A DNA stretch of 64,000 nt from Sphingobacteriia bacterium (GCA_017304675.1 JAFKLS010000016.1:372001-436000); one strand, 5' to 3'; counted from the stretch's first letter, positions 1 through 10,436 are shown. Notes: generated by a model from the sequence alone, not told the origin. Program-made: numbers and translations.

Positions 1-1565
1 GCTTATATTATAAACTTAGCAGCAAAGTGGAGGCTTCTTTAACTGCAAACTGGGGTACTGGTAATACTGTGTACACCGGTAGCGACAGGTATTCTTTAAA
101 GAACCTGAAAATGGGTCAGTACAAATTGGAAGTGAAAGCCAAAGACTGGTTTATCAGAGGCTGGATGACCAAAGAAAATTCTGGTGATTCTTATAATGTA
201 ACCATTGCTACAAGATTATTTAATGAAGCATGGATGCCAAGCACTTCATGGTTCCCGCTTTATACCAATGCTTATACTCAGGCCCTTGCTGCCGGTGCTT
301 CTGTAACACAAGCAAATATGACTGCTCGTGCACTAGCTGATGCTACAAGGCCAACCGGCTTTGTGTTGAACGATCCGAGATATCAAGCAATTATTGCAAC
401 ACCTATTGGCAAATCTGTAGCAGGTATGCCCGGTATTAGCGGCGCTCAGTTCTTAGATAGAACCAGCTTATATACTATTGAAGGGCAATATAACTTAACC
501 GATGCATTAGGTTTGGCAAAATCAAAAACCGAATTTATTGTAGGTGGTGCATGGAAAAGATATTGGTTAGATTCTCAAGGCACTTTATTTGCAGATAAGA
601 GTTCATTGCAACCGGGTAAAATCAAAATTGACGAAACCGGCGCTTATGCACAACTTACTCAACGCTTGTTTTCAGATGTATTGAAATTGGGTGTATCTGG
701 CAGATACGATAAACAAACTAATTTTGAAGGAAGGTTTACGCCAAGAGCAACAGCTGTGGTTACAATTGCCAAAGATCAAAACATTCGTTTGTCTTATCAA
801 CAGGCATATAGATTCCCAACAACGCAAAACCAATGGATTAACTTAAACGTTTCTTCCGGTATTTATTTAATTGGCGGTATACAGCCTTTGATAGACTACT
901 ATTCTTTAAATACCAATCCTGTATACAATGCAGCCGGACAGGTCATCAAATTCAACGCACTGAAACCTGAAAAATCTTCTTCTTACGAGATTGGTTACAA
1001 AGGGTTATTCATGAAGAAATTATTGATTGATGCTTATGCTTACTGGGCAACTTATGATGACTTTATAACTGCTACCAATGGTTTGCAGCTTGCTACCGGA
1101 AGATCTTTCAGTGTTGCACAAAATGCAGTAGGTACTGTAAAAACAAACGGATGGGGCATTAGTGCAGATTATTTATTACCTGCCAACTTTGTTGTTGGAG
1201 CCAATGTTTATTCAGACCAAATCTCAGATAAACCATCTGATCCAAACTTTGTTTCTTATTTCAATACCCCCAAAACAAGATATAATATCTCATTTGGTAA
1301 TACAGGCTTCTTAATCAAGAAAAGAATAGGATTTAATGTTATTTACAAATGGCAGGATAGCTTCTACTACGAAGGCTCATTTGGTGTAGGTAACGTTCCA
1401 TCTTTCGGAATATGGGATGCACAGGCAACATATAAAATTACAGAACTTAATTCTGCAATTAAATTCGGTGCCAGCAACCTGTTCAATAAATATTACACCA
1501 ATGGTTTTGGAAATGCTCAGGTAGGCGGATTGTATTATGTGAGCTTCGGCTACAATATTTACTAG
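1..1565 (+). CDS. TonB-dependent outer-membrane receptor, 3' part (5' end outside window)
   Basis: The reading frame is open from base 3, so the gene enters from the left edge and about 520 residues are visible. These residues look like the C-terminal beta-barrel of a TonB-dependent receptor: alternating short hydrophobic and aromatic strands, the segment LKPEKSSSYEIGYKG typical of the late barrel, and a closing region with SNLFNKYY and a last strand ending in tyrosine. The plug domain, TonB box and any carboxypeptidase-like N-terminal domain are not in the window. Such receptors import siderophores, cobalamin or glycans across the outer membrane; nothing visible fixes the substrate. No SusD homologue follows, so it is probably not a SusCD-type pair. 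A strong hairpin terminator follows the stop. Confidence 0.85.
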   Translation, partial: LYYKLSSKVEASLTANWGTGNTVYTGSDRYSLKNLKMGQYKLEVKAKDWFIRGWMTKENSGDSYNVTIATRLFNEAWMPSTSWFPLYTNAYTQALAAGASVTQANMTARALADATRPTGFVLNDPRYQAIIATPIGKSVAGMPGISGAQFLDRTSLYTIEGQYNLTDALGLAKSKTEFIVGGAWKRYWLDSQGTLFADKSSLQPGKIKIDETGAYAQLTQRLFSDVLKLGVSGRYDKQTNFEGRFTPRATAVVTIAKDQNIRLSYQQAYRFPTTQNQWINLNVSSGIYLIGGIQPLIDYYSLNTNPVYNAAGQVIKFNALKPEKSSSYEIGYKGLFMKKLLIDAYAYWATYDDFITATNGLQLATGRSFSVAQNAVGTVKTNGWGISADYLLPANFVVGANVYSDQISDKPSDPNFVSYFNTPKTRYNISFGNTGFLIKKRIGFNVIYKWQDSFYYEGSFGVGNVPSFGIWDAQATYKITELNSAIKFGASNLFNKYYTNGFGNAQVGGLYYVSFGYNIY

Positions 1566-1592
1566 AAAATTATTTGTAACGGGTTAGTAAGT

Positions 1593-1623
1593 AAAACCAT
1601 CTCTTTTAGAGATGGTTTTTTGT
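1593..1623 (+). terminator. Intrinsic terminator of the TonB receptor gene
   Basis: A 12-bp perfect stem (1593-1604 with 1608-1619, loop TTT) is followed by a T-rich tail. It ends the receptor transcript before the pdhB promoter. Confidence 0.8.
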
Positions 1624-1653
1624 TGTATGAATTCCCTGTTTTCTATAAATTCC

Positions 1654-1686
1654 TTTGGTTTCATAATTGATAAACTTATATTTTTG
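1654..1686 (+). promoter_or_regulatory. Bacteroidota-type promoter of pdhB
   Basis: The -33 element TTTG is at 1654-1657 and the -7 element TATTTTTG at 1679-1686, with a 21-nt spacer. This fits the Bacteroidota consensus TTTG / TAnnTTTG. The start codon at 1713 gives a leader of about 25 nt without a Shine-Dalgarno sequence. Confidence 0.65.
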
Positions 1687-1712
1687 CCCCTCATTTAAAG
1701 TAAACAACAACC

Positions 1713-2699
1713 ATGAGATCTATTGCATTTAGAGAAGCGCTTCGCGAAGCAATGAGTGAGGAAATGAGGCGTGATGAAAGGGTTTTTTTAATGGGGGAGG
1801 AAGTGGCTGAATATAATGGTGCTTACAAAGTAAGCCAGGGAATGTTGGCCGAATTTGGCCCTAAAAGAGTGATTGATACTCCCATTTCTGAATTAGGTTT
1901 TGCAGCGGTTGGCGTTGGTGCTGCTCAGAACGGATTAAGGCCCGTTATTGAATTCATGACCTGGAACTTTGCAGTACTGGCAATGGATCAGATTTTAAAT
2001 ACTGCATCGAAAATGTTAGCAATGAGTGGTGGCCAAATTAGCTGCCCTATTGTATTTCGCGGAGGTAATGGCAGCGCAGGGCAATTAGGTGCACAGCACT
2101 CTACGGCGTTTGAAAGTTATTATGCCAATATCCCGGGCATTAAAGTGGTTTCTCCTTCTAATCCTTACGATGCCAAAGGTTTATTGAAACAGGCTATCCG
2201 GTTTGAGGAAGACCCTGTAATGTTCATGGAAAGCGAATTGTTATACGGCGATAAAGGGGAAGTTCCTGAAGAAGAATATTACATTCCTTTAGGAAAGGCT
2301 GATGTTAAAAAAGCTGGTAGGGATGTTACCATTGTTTCGTATAATAAAATGATGAAAGTAGCATTAAGTGCTGCTGCTGAATTGGAAAAAGAAGGTGTAA
2401 GCGCCGAAGTGATAGATCTTAGATCTATTAAACCGCTCGATTGGCAAACTATTTTAGAGAGCATAAAGAAAACAAACCGTTTAGTGATTGTGGAAGAACA
2501 GTGGCCATTTGCCAGTGTAAGCTCTGAAATTACTTATCGTATTCAAAAAGAAGGATTCGATTACCTGGATGCGCCTATCAGAAGAATTACCAGTGCAGAT
2601 GCACCTATGCACTATGCACCTAATCTTGCTGCATTAGCTATTCCTGATGTTGAAAGAACCGTGAAACTGGTGAAAGAAGTGATGTATATGAAGAAATAA
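1713..2699 (+). CDS. pdhB: Pyruvate dehydrogenase E1 component, beta subunit
   Basis: This 328-residue protein has the full length of alpha-keto acid dehydrogenase E1-beta subunits. Visible signatures are the N-terminal FREALREAMSEEM, the GEEVAEYNGAYKVSQG and DTPISELGFAAVGVGAA thiamine-diphosphate region, the central FRGGNGSAGQLGAQHS stretch (pyrimidine domain), and the C-terminal transketolase domain with IDLRSIKPLDW and VEEQWPFASV. With E1-alpha it decarboxylates pyruvate and reductively acetylates lipoyl-E2, feeding acetyl-CoA to the TCA cycle. Branched-chain keto acid E1-beta is the main alternative; the sequence reads more like the pyruvate enzyme. It has its own promoter and a strong terminator, so it stands alone here; the alpha subunit must be elsewhere. 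Confidence 0.9.
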   Translation: MRSIAFREALREAMSEEMRRDERVFLMGEEVAEYNGAYKVSQGMLAEFGPKRVIDTPISELGFAAVGVGAAQNGLRPVIEFMTWNFAVLAMDQILNTASKMLAMSGGQISCPIVFRGGNGSAGQLGAQHSTAFESYYANIPGIKVVSPSNPYDAKGLLKQAIRFEEDPVMFMESELLYGDKGEVPEEEYYIPLGKADVKKAGRDVTIVSYNKMMKVALSAAAELEKEGVSAEVIDLRSIKPLDWQTILESIKKTNRLVIVEEQWPFASVSSEITYRIQKEGFDYLDAPIRRITSADAPMHYAPNLAALAIPDVERTVKLVKEVMYMKK

Positions 2700-2721
2700 A
2701 CGGTATAAAAATAATTTAGAA

Positions 2722-2753
2722 GAAAGCCACTGCAATACAGTGGCTTTCTTTTT
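2722..2753 (+). terminator. Terminator after pdhB
   Basis: An 11-bp perfect stem (2722-2732 with 2738-2748, loop CAATA) is followed by a T tract. The arms also carry an A/T-rich base that could work on the opposite strand for the converging minus-strand operon ending at 2765. Confidence 0.8.
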
Positions 2754-2764
2754 AGAGTTAAGAG

Positions 2765-3199
2765 TTAAGCTGCCATAAATTTTTGAATGGCTCTTGCAGG
2801 AACACTTATTTTTTTCTTTTCATTATAATCAAAACACAACATTCCTGTTTTGGCTTTTCCCGCAAGCAACCATTCCATGTTTTCCAAAACTTCTATCTTA
2901 TAATAAAAATCAAAACCTAATTTATCAAACCCCGTTGCGGTAACCCATATACGGATTTGCTGATTAAAGCTTAATTCCCTTTTAAATTCAATAGCTGCAT
3001 TGGCCATAATTAAAGCAACGCCTTCAACATTCATTTCAGAATAGTGGTGATATAATAAAAACTGCTGCCTCGCTTCGTGCACAAAACTTAAAAAACTATC
3101 ATTACCAACATGCCCGCCATAATTCAGGTCTGTGATCCGTATATTTAATAGTATATTAAAAGTAAATGCTTCAGGTAAGTTTAATTTTATTCTTTCCAT
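2765..3199 (-). CDS. Acyl-CoA thioesterase, hotdog fold (4HBT)
   Basis: This 144-residue protein has the single-hotdog 4-hydroxybenzoyl-CoA thioesterase layout. There is an N-terminal strand with IRITDLNYGGHVGNDSFLSFVHEAR, where the DLNYGGHVGN loop matches the substrate-binding start of the long helix, and then antiparallel strands (AAIEFKRELSF, IRIWVTATGF, FYYKIEV, KTGMLCFDY). It probably hydrolyses acyl-CoA thioesters in the cytoplasm; substrate chain length cannot be told. Its 5' end overlaps rdgB by 13 nt, so it is the last gene of a translationally coupled minus-strand operon (HolD-like protein, GNAT, rdgB, thioesterase). Confidence 0.75.
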   Translation of the reverse strand: MERIKLNLPEAFTFNILLNIRITDLNYGGHVGNDSFLSFVHEARQQFLLYHHYSEMNVEGVALIMANAAIEFKRELSFNQQIRIWVTATGFDKLGFDFYYKIEVLENMEWLLAGKAKTGMLCFDYNEKKKISVPARAIQKFMAA

Positions 3200-3783
3200 G
3201 TTGATTGTTTTGAAAGAAAGGCTATTAACTTTTCTGTTGCCTTTTTTCTGTGGCTAAAAATATTTTTCTCCTCTAACGCCATCTCAGCAAATGTTTTGTT
3301 ACTTCCATCAGGAACAAAAACAGGATCGTAACCAAATCCGTTGGTGCCTCTTTGTTCAGAAATAATTTTGCCCCTGCAAATTCCTTCAAAATAATATTCT
3401 TCATTATTGTAGATCAATGTAATAACGGTTCTGAATTGAGCAACCCTTTTTTCAATATGCTGAAGTTTATGTAAAAGCAGGCTAATATTTGCTTGAAAAT
3501 CCCTGTCGCTTCCCGCATACCTGGCACTTTTTACACCCGGCTCTCCATTTAACGCTTCTACTTCCAGGCCGGTATCTTCACTAAAACAGTTTTGATGGGT
3601 GATTGAAAAAATGGTTCGTGCTTTTGCCCGGGCATTTTCATGTAGTGTGTTGTAAGGCTCAGGGATATCTATATTAATACCTGCCTCTTTTAAAGTGATG
3701 ATGGTAAAATATCCATTCAAAACTTTTTCAATCTCTTCAACTTTATGTTGATTATTGGTAGCAAATATGAGTGTTGTTTTCAT
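3187..3783 (-). CDS. rdgB: Non-canonical purine NTP pyrophosphatase (RdgB/HAM1)
   Basis: This 198-residue protein matches the ITPase/RdgB family over its full length: the N-terminal FATNNQHKVEEIEKVL motif, NTLHENARAKA, the acidic core SEDTGLEVEALNGEPGVKSARYAG, and GTNGFGYDPVFVPDG followed by FAEM and SHRKKA near the C-terminus. It hydrolyses dITP, dXTP and ITP to monophosphates and so keeps deaminated purines out of DNA and RNA. It overlaps the upstream GNAT gene by 4 nt and the downstream thioesterase gene by 13 nt, which implies coupled translation. Confidence 0.93.
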   Translation of the reverse strand: MKTTLIFATNNQHKVEEIEKVLNGYFTIITLKEAGINIDIPEPYNTLHENARAKARTIFSITHQNCFSEDTGLEVEALNGEPGVKSARYAGSDRDFQANISLLLHKLQHIEKRVAQFRTVITLIYNNEEYYFEGICRGKIISEQRGTNGFGYDPVFVPDGSNKTFAEMALEEKNIFSHRKKATEKLIAFLSKQSTWKE

Positions 3784-4316
3784 ATTGAAATTTTATAAAG
3801 CACATGCTCCTGCAGGTAACTATTTTCGGTAATGGAAGGATGCATAAATGTGCCTGTTTTTTGCATGCCTATTTTTTGCATTACTCTTTCGGATGCTTTG
3901 TTGTGTATGGAAGTAAACGAAAATACATCGGAGAATTTTAAAACAGTGAAACCAAAATGCAAACATGCCTGTGCTGCTTCTGTAGCATAACCCATATTCC
4001 AAAACCTTTTATCTATCCTCCAGCCAATTTCTATGCAAGGGGTAAAAAAGCTTTCAAATTGTGGATGCATAAAACCACAAAATCCTATAAACCTTTGCAA
4101 AGTCTTTAGTTCTACTGCATATACGCCATAGCCGTAAGTTTTAAAATGTGGCTTAATTCTTTCTTCCACAAAACGGATGGTTTGTTCTTTTTCCAACGGG
4201 TTGGGAAAATATTTCATCACTTCTTTATCGGCATTCATGAGCGCAAACAAATTATAATCAGCAGCCTTCCAGCTACGCAAAACCAATCTGTTAGTCTCTA
4301 TAAAAATCCGGCTCAT
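3780..4316 (-). CDS. GNAT family N-acetyltransferase (RimJ/RimL type)
   Basis: This 178-residue protein has the Acetyltransf_3 pattern. It begins with ETNRLVLRSWKAADYNLFALM; the acetyl-CoA binding segment IGWRIDKRFWNMGYATEAA lies in the middle, followed by VFSFTSIHNKASERVMQKIGM, the usual N-x-AS-x-RVM-x-KIGM motif. Substrates of this group range from ribosomal proteins to small amines; none can be assigned. I chose the ATG at 4316, two bases after the preceding stop codon, over a GTG at 4352 that would lie inside the upstream gene. The stop overlaps the rdgB start. Confidence 0.8.
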   Translation of the reverse strand: MSRIFIETNRLVLRSWKAADYNLFALMNADKEVMKYFPNPLEKEQTIRFVEERIKPHFKTYGYGVYAVELKTLQRFIGFCGFMHPQFESFFTPCIEIGWRIDKRFWNMGYATEAAQACLHFGFTVLKFSDVFSFTSIHNKASERVMQKIGMQKTGTFMHPSITENSYLQEHVLYKISI

Positions 4317-4318
4317 GC

Positions 4319-4837
4319 TTAAATGTTGAACATTTTTTTCAAGCTTAACCACAGTTTGCTTTTTTCAATCCTGGCAGCTTCTCCATTTCCTGCGAGCATC
4401 TGAAAAGCAGGAGCAGTAAGAAATACACTTTGGTTATAATGCTGAACCTGGTAATGCGGTATTGCAAAAGGCAGTAAAATGTCTTGCGTGGTTATTCCAA
4501 ATAAAATGGCATAGGCAGGAGATAATTGTGTTTTCAACATATCAAAGGAATGATTTTGGTTGTACCTGTTTACAATAGCTACATCACCCATATTAAGTTT
4601 ACAGGCAGCAAGCATATTTGTTAATAAAGAAAGCCACTCCTCCCTTATATGTACTGCTTCATTATCGTTAACAATGATTAAAATATTTTTTTTGTTATCC
4701 CCTAAAAAAAGCGGCTTGCCCGCTTTAGTATCTGCCTGGGTTGCTTTTGATACAAAATCAGTATCAACTAATACCAATTTGTTTTTAAACAAACCGGCAA
4801 TAATAGGGGCGGGCAACTGAATTTTATTGAAGCTCAT
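4319..4837 (-). CDS. Hypothetical protein with HolD (DNA polymerase III psi)-like layout
   Basis: This 172-residue soluble protein has no signal peptide and no firm match I can name. Its pattern resembles the psi subunit HolD: a hydrophobic strand ILIIVND followed by a helix (EEWLSLLTNMLAACKL), a strand with VAIVN, a further LFG-containing strand, a proline-bounded stretch IPHYQVQ, and a C-terminal segment LTAPAFQMLAGNGEAARIEKSKLWLSLKKMF. That last segment mirrors the HolD ending in which a short helix is followed by K-x-x-LW-x-x-LK. It is the first gene of the operon and precedes a GNAT gene, which recalls the holD-rimI order of E. coli. The family assignment is my inference, not a recognised match. 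Confidence 0.6.
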   Translation of the reverse strand: MSFNKIQLPAPIIAGLFKNKLVLVDTDFVSKATQADTKAGKPLFLGDNKKNILIIVNDNEAVHIREEWLSLLTNMLAACKLNMGDVAIVNRYNQNHSFDMLKTQLSPAYAILFGITTQDILLPFAIPHYQVQHYNQSVFLTAPAFQMLAGNGEAARIEKSKLWLSLKKMFNI

Positions 4838-4905
4838 TGGATATTCAAAATATTAACAACTGTTAGTTTTTATTTTTTCTGTTAATTTGCATCAAATATA
4901 GCGTT

Positions 4906-5970
4906 ATGGACACAGCCTTAGATTTTCAAATTCAAAAAGTTGAGCATAGCAGGTTAAAAGACCTCAGTTTAGAGAATATACCTTTCGGTAAATATTTTTC
5001 AGACCACATGTTGGAAGCCGATTATGAAAACGGTGAGTGGAAGAATGTGGAAATAAAACCTTATCAGCCTTTATTGTTAGAACCCTCATTGGCAGCCCTG
5101 CATTATGGTCAGGCTATTTTTGAAGGCATTAAAGCATATAGAACCCAAAATGGCGAAGCCGTAATTTTTAGGCCCTACGACAATTTTAATCGTTTTAATA
5201 AATCGGCAGCAAGAATGTGTATGCCGGAAGTGCCGGAAGAAATTTTTGTTGAAGGAATGAAGCAGTTGATTGAACTGGATAAAAACTGGATACCTGCAAT
5301 GGAAGAACATTCTCTTTACATCAGGCCATTTATGTTTTCAACAGATACACAATTGGGTGTTAAACCTTCGGCTACCTATAAGTTCATCATTTTGTTAAGC
5401 CCAACAGGGCCTTATTATGCCCAACCCATGAAAATTTATGTGGAAGAAAAATATACCCGTGCAGCCCCGGGTGGTGTTGGTTTTTCGAAAAATGCAGGCA
5501 ATTATGGCGGTAGTATGATGGCTGCAAAAGAAGCCCAGAAATTAGGATACGACCAGGTATTGTGGACAGACGCTTTTGAGCATAAATGGTTGCAGGAAGT
5601 AGGTATGATGAATGTTGTGTTTATTATCAACAATACTGCTGTTACCCCATCGTTAGAAGAAGGCACTATCCTGGAAGGCGTAACAAGAGCCAGCGTACTA
5701 ACACTTTTGGCAGAAATGGGTTTAAAAGTAGAAGAAAGAAGAATTAATATTAACGAAGTGATGGATGCTTATAAAAATGGTTCTTTAAAAGAAGTTTTCG
5801 GAACAGGAACGGCTGCAACCATCGCTCCAATTAAAGAACTGCGCTATAAAGATTTTGTAATGCAGTTTGATGTTGCTTCTAATACAATTGCCCCAAAAGT
5901 AAAGCAGGAACTGAATGCCATTCGTTATAGTTTAACCGAAGACAGATTTAATTGGCTATTTAAAATTTAA
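4906..5970 (+). CDS. ilvE: Branched-chain amino acid aminotransferase
   Basis: This 354-residue fold-type IV PLP enzyme fits the BCAT2-like subgroup. Motifs are FGKYFSDHML, LHYGQAIFEGIKAYR, FRPYDNFNRFNKSAARMCMP, YIRPFMF, and GGVGFSKNAGNYGGSM with the PLP-binding lysine at K195. A later TDAFEHKWLQEVGMMNVVF stretch stands where most family members have an acidic VEEVGTMN-type motif. It transfers amino groups between glutamate and the keto acids of leucine, isoleucine and valine. A -7-like TTAATTTG lies about 15 nt before the start; the -33 element is not clear. It is divergent from the minus-strand operon and ends in a strong terminator. Confidence 0.92.
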   Translation: MDTALDFQIQKVEHSRLKDLSLENIPFGKYFSDHMLEADYENGEWKNVEIKPYQPLLLEPSLAALHYGQAIFEGIKAYRTQNGEAVIFRPYDNFNRFNKSAARMCMPEVPEEIFVEGMKQLIELDKNWIPAMEEHSLYIRPFMFSTDTQLGVKPSATYKFIILLSPTGPYYAQPMKIYVEEKYTRAAPGGVGFSKNAGNYGGSMMAAKEAQKLGYDQVLWTDAFEHKWLQEVGMMNVVFIINNTAVTPSLEEGTILEGVTRASVLTLLAEMGLKVEERRININEVMDAYKNGSLKEVFGTGTAATIAPIKELRYKDFVMQFDVASNTIAPKVKQELNAIRYSLTEDRFNWLFKI

Positions 5971-5997
5971 TACTATTTGGTAATGCAATAACTTCAT

Positions 5998-6025
5998 AGC
6001 CGCCTTCTACCGGGCGGCTTTTTTT
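5998..6025 (+). terminator. Terminator between ilvE and the GH53 gene, touching the next ATG
   Basis: A 7-bp GC-rich stem (5998-6004 with 6013-6019) is followed by seven T residues that run directly into the GH53 start codon at 6026. See the matching finding. Confidence 0.8.
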
Positions 6026-7039
6026 ATGAAAACAATTTTGCTGTATATTTCCTTAATTGCATGTTATGCCTGTTCTAAAAACTCTACTGCACAACAGGCC
6101 GGCAACGCTGCGGGCAATTATGTTAAAGGGGCAGATATTAGTTGGGTAACTCAAATGGAAGCCTCAGGTATAAAATTCTATGACAACAATGGCGTACAAC
6201 AGGATTGTTTTGCATTGATGAAAAGTGTGGGTATGAATGCTATCAGGTTAAGAGTGTGGGTTAATCCAACTGATGGATGGTGCAATACAAGCGATGTTGT
6301 TGCAAAAGCCATCAGAGCAAAGAATGCAGGAATGAAAATTTTGCTCGATTTTCATTATAGCGATTGGTGGGCAGACCCGGGCAAACAGAATAAACCTGCC
6401 TCCTGGGCATCACAAACAATTTCTCAGTTGCAGGCATCCATATATAACCATACCCAAAGTGTACTACAAGCAATGCAGGCGCAAAATGTATTACCCGATT
6501 GGGTGCAGGTAGGTAATGAAGTAGATAACGGAATGCTTTGGCCCGATGGGCAGGCTTCTATTAATATGCCTAATTTTGCTTCGTTTATACAATCAGGGTA
6601 TAATGCAGTAAAAGCGATAAACAACAATATTCAGGTTATTGTACACGTTTCTAACGGCTATAATAATGATTTATTCCGATGGATTTTTGACGGATTGAAG
6701 GCAAATAATACAAACTGGGATATCATTGGTATGTCATTATACCCGTCTGTTTCAGATTGGCAAACCAAGAATACACAATGCCTGAACAATATGAACGATA
6801 TGGTTGCCAGGTATGGCAAAAAAGTAATGATCTGTGAAGTGGGGATGCCGTGGGATCAGGCACAAACTTGTAAAAGTTTTATCAGTGATCTGATAGCTAA
6901 AAACAAATCACTTCCCAACAATATGGGAATAGGTGTTTTTTACTGGGAACCTGAATGTTACAACAATTGGCAGGGCTATACTTTAGGCGCTTTTGATAAC
7001 ACAGGAAAGCCAACAGCAGCCCTGGACGCATTTAAATAG
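6026..7039 (+). CDS. Arabinogalactan endo-beta-1,4-galactanase, GH53, probable lipoprotein
   Basis: This 337-residue protein starts with a short hydrophobic signal and a Cys (IACYACSKNST) that could be lipidated, then a GH53 (beta/alpha)8 domain. Visible GH53 features are KGADISWVTQMEASG at the start, NAIRLRVWVNP, LLDFHYSDWWADPGKQ, the acid/base glutamate E165 in QVGNEVDNGMLWP, the nucleophile candidate E271 in MICEVGMPW, and GVFYWEPE near the end. GH53 enzymes cut beta-1,4-galactan side chains of pectin; in Bacteroidota they usually sit on the cell surface or in the periplasm. No SusCD genes accompany it. Its start codon abuts a terminator, so how it is transcribed is unclear. Confidence 0.88.
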   Translation: MKTILLYISLIACYACSKNSTAQQAGNAAGNYVKGADISWVTQMEASGIKFYDNNGVQQDCFALMKSVGMNAIRLRVWVNPTDGWCNTSDVVAKAIRAKNAGMKILLDFHYSDWWADPGKQNKPASWASQTISQLQASIYNHTQSVLQAMQAQNVLPDWVQVGNEVDNGMLWPDGQASINMPNFASFIQSGYNAVKAINNNIQVIVHVSNGYNNDLFRWIFDGLKANNTNWDIIGMSLYPSVSDWQTKNTQCLNNMNDMVARYGKKVMICEVGMPWDQAQTCKSFISDLIAKNKSLPNNMGIGVFYWEPECYNNWQGYTLGAFDNTGKPTAALDAFK

Positions 7040-7080
7040 TGGATAAATTTGGTAACAAAAAGATTTTATTCTCATTATTA

Positions 7081-7112
7081 TTTGGAATTTAAAAATGATG
7101 CGGTTACCTTTG
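7081..7112 (+). promoter_or_regulatory. Promoter of rpsL-rpsG
   Basis: TTTG at 7081-7084 and TACCTTTG at 7105-7112 are separated by 20 nt, a close match to the Bacteroidota consensus. The short A-rich leader that follows (GCCG..CGAAAAAAATTAAA) recurs before fusA. Confidence 0.75.
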
Positions 7113-7140
7113 CCGTCCGAAAAAAATTAAATACAGCAGA

Positions 7141-7521
7141 ATGCCTACTATTCAGCAGTTAGTAAGAAAAGGCCGCGAAATCATCAGGGCTAAAAGTAAA
7201 TCAAGAGCATTAGATGCCTGCCCTCAACGTCGTGGCGTATGTACAAGAGTGTACACAACAACTCCAAAAAAACCGAACTCGGCTTTACGTAAAGTTGCTA
7301 AAGTTCGTTTAACTAATAAAGTTGAGGTTATTGCCTACATTCCGGGTGAAGGCCACAACTTGCAGGAACACTCAATCGTATTAATCCGTGGTGGTCGTGT
7401 TAAAGATTTACCTGGTGTACGTTACCACATTGTTCGCGGTAGCCTGGATACTGCAGGTGTGAAAGACCGTAAAAAGAGCCGTTCTAAATACGGAACCAAG
7501 AAAGAAAAAGCAAAAAAATAA
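7141..7521 (+). CDS. rpsL: 30S ribosomal protein S12
   Basis: This 126-residue protein is a full-length S12 with the invariant [19 protein letters not shown] and [17 protein letters not shown] segments around the decoding centre. It is a component of the A-site decoding region and the target of streptomycin; the residue in TPKKPN that changes in resistant mutants is the wild-type lysine. It is first in an rpsL-rpsG transcript with its own promoter; rpoBC does not lie just upstream (a GH53 gene does). Confidence 0.97.
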   Translation: MPTIQQLVRKGREIIRAKSKSRALDACPQRRGVCTRVYTTTPKKPNSALRKVAKVRLTNKVEVIAYIPGEGHNLQEHSIVLIRGGRVKDLPGVRYHIVRGSLDTAGVKDRKKSRSKYGTKKEKAKK

Positions 7522-7590
7522 TTTCTCCATAAAAAAGCTGAGTAAAGTTTTAATACTTGAAGAAAATCAGTTGAAATTAAAAATTAGAAC

Positions 7591-8058
7591 ATGCGTAAGG
7601 CACAAGCAAAAAAATTACCTCTGGCTCCCGATGGTAAGTATAACGACAAACAAGTTACCCGTTTTGTAAACAATTTAATGTGGCAAGGTAAAAAAAGCAC
7701 CGCATTAAATATTTTCTACGATGCAGTTGATAAAGTTTCTAAAATTACCGGTGAAGACGGATACGAAATCTGGAGAAAGGCTTTACAAAATGTAACACCT
7801 GCTGTTGAGGTTAGAAGCCGCAGAATTGGTGGTGCAACTTTTCAAATTCCTTCCGAAGTTCGTGCTGATAGAAAAATTTCTCTGAGCATGAAATGGTTGA
7901 TCCGCTACAGCCGCGAAAGAAACGGTAAAACAATGGCTGATAAATTAGCGAACGAGATTGTTGCGGCAAGTAAAGGTGAAGGTGGTGCTTTCAAGAAAAA
8001 AGAAGATACACACCGTATGGCAGAAGCGAACAAAGCTTTCTCGCACTTTAAAGTTTAA
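7591..8058 (+). CDS. rpsG: 30S ribosomal protein S7
   Basis: This 155-residue S7 begins MRKAQAKK and contains [17 protein letters not shown], the [16 protein letters not shown] beta-ribbon and the C-terminal helical [16 protein letters not shown]7 nucleates assembly of the 30S head and contacts E-site tRNA. It lies 69 nt after rpsL and is followed by a long perfect palindrome that probably ends the transcript. Confidence 0.97.
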   Translation: MRKAQAKKLPLAPDGKYNDKQVTRFVNNLMWQGKKSTALNIFYDAVDKVSKITGEDGYEIWRKALQNVTPAVEVRSRRIGGATFQIPSEVRADRKISLSMKWLIRYSRERNGKTMADKLANEIVAASKGEGGAFKKKEDTHRMAEANKAFSHFKV

Positions 8059-8072
8059 TCATCAAACTTAGT

Positions 8073-8110
8073 ATAACAAAGAACCCCGAAACTTCGGGGT
8101 TCTTTGTTAT
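8073..8110. terminator. Perfect palindrome, bidirectional-type terminator after rpsG
   Basis: The arms 8073-8090 and 8093-8110 are perfectly complementary (18 bp), with an AC centre and a GC-rich core (ACCCCGAA/TTCGGGGT). The U-rich part of the terminator is formed by the outer 3' arm itself, so it could work in both directions. It separates rpsL-rpsG from fusA. Confidence 0.7.
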
Positions 8111-8191
8111 AAGGCCAATAAGCAATTTTAGGCAACATGCGCACATCTTAATTAAATATTTGTCAACTCTGTTTTCAATACGGTAAATCCC

Positions 8192-8199
8192 TAACTTTG
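8192..8199 (+). promoter_or_regulatory. -7 box of the fusA promoter
   Basis: TAACTTTG fits TAnnTTTG. A TTTG exists at 8159-8162 but the 29-nt spacing is too long; a weaker -33 element around 8168-8175 is likely. The leader downstream matches that of rpsL except for two bases. Confidence 0.6.
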
Positions 8200-8232
8200 C
8201 CGCTCGAAAAAAATTAAAAAAATAATTCTGTT

Positions 8233-10383
<2,151 letters not shown>

Positions 10384-10401
10384 TCTTAGTTCATATAGTA
10401 T

Positions 10402-10436
10402 AAAAAGCCTGTTCGGATAACCGAACAGGCTTTTTT
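10402..10436 (+). terminator. Terminator after fusA
   Basis: A long stem (10402-10416 with 10421-10435, loop ATAA) contains a GC-rich core and ends in six T residues. It separates fusA from the rpsJ transcript. Confidence 0.85.

Noticed and set aside
8073..8110. 38-bp palindrome considered as a regulator operator or recombination site
   Set aside because: Its position directly after rpsG and GC core with U-rich arm fit a terminator better.
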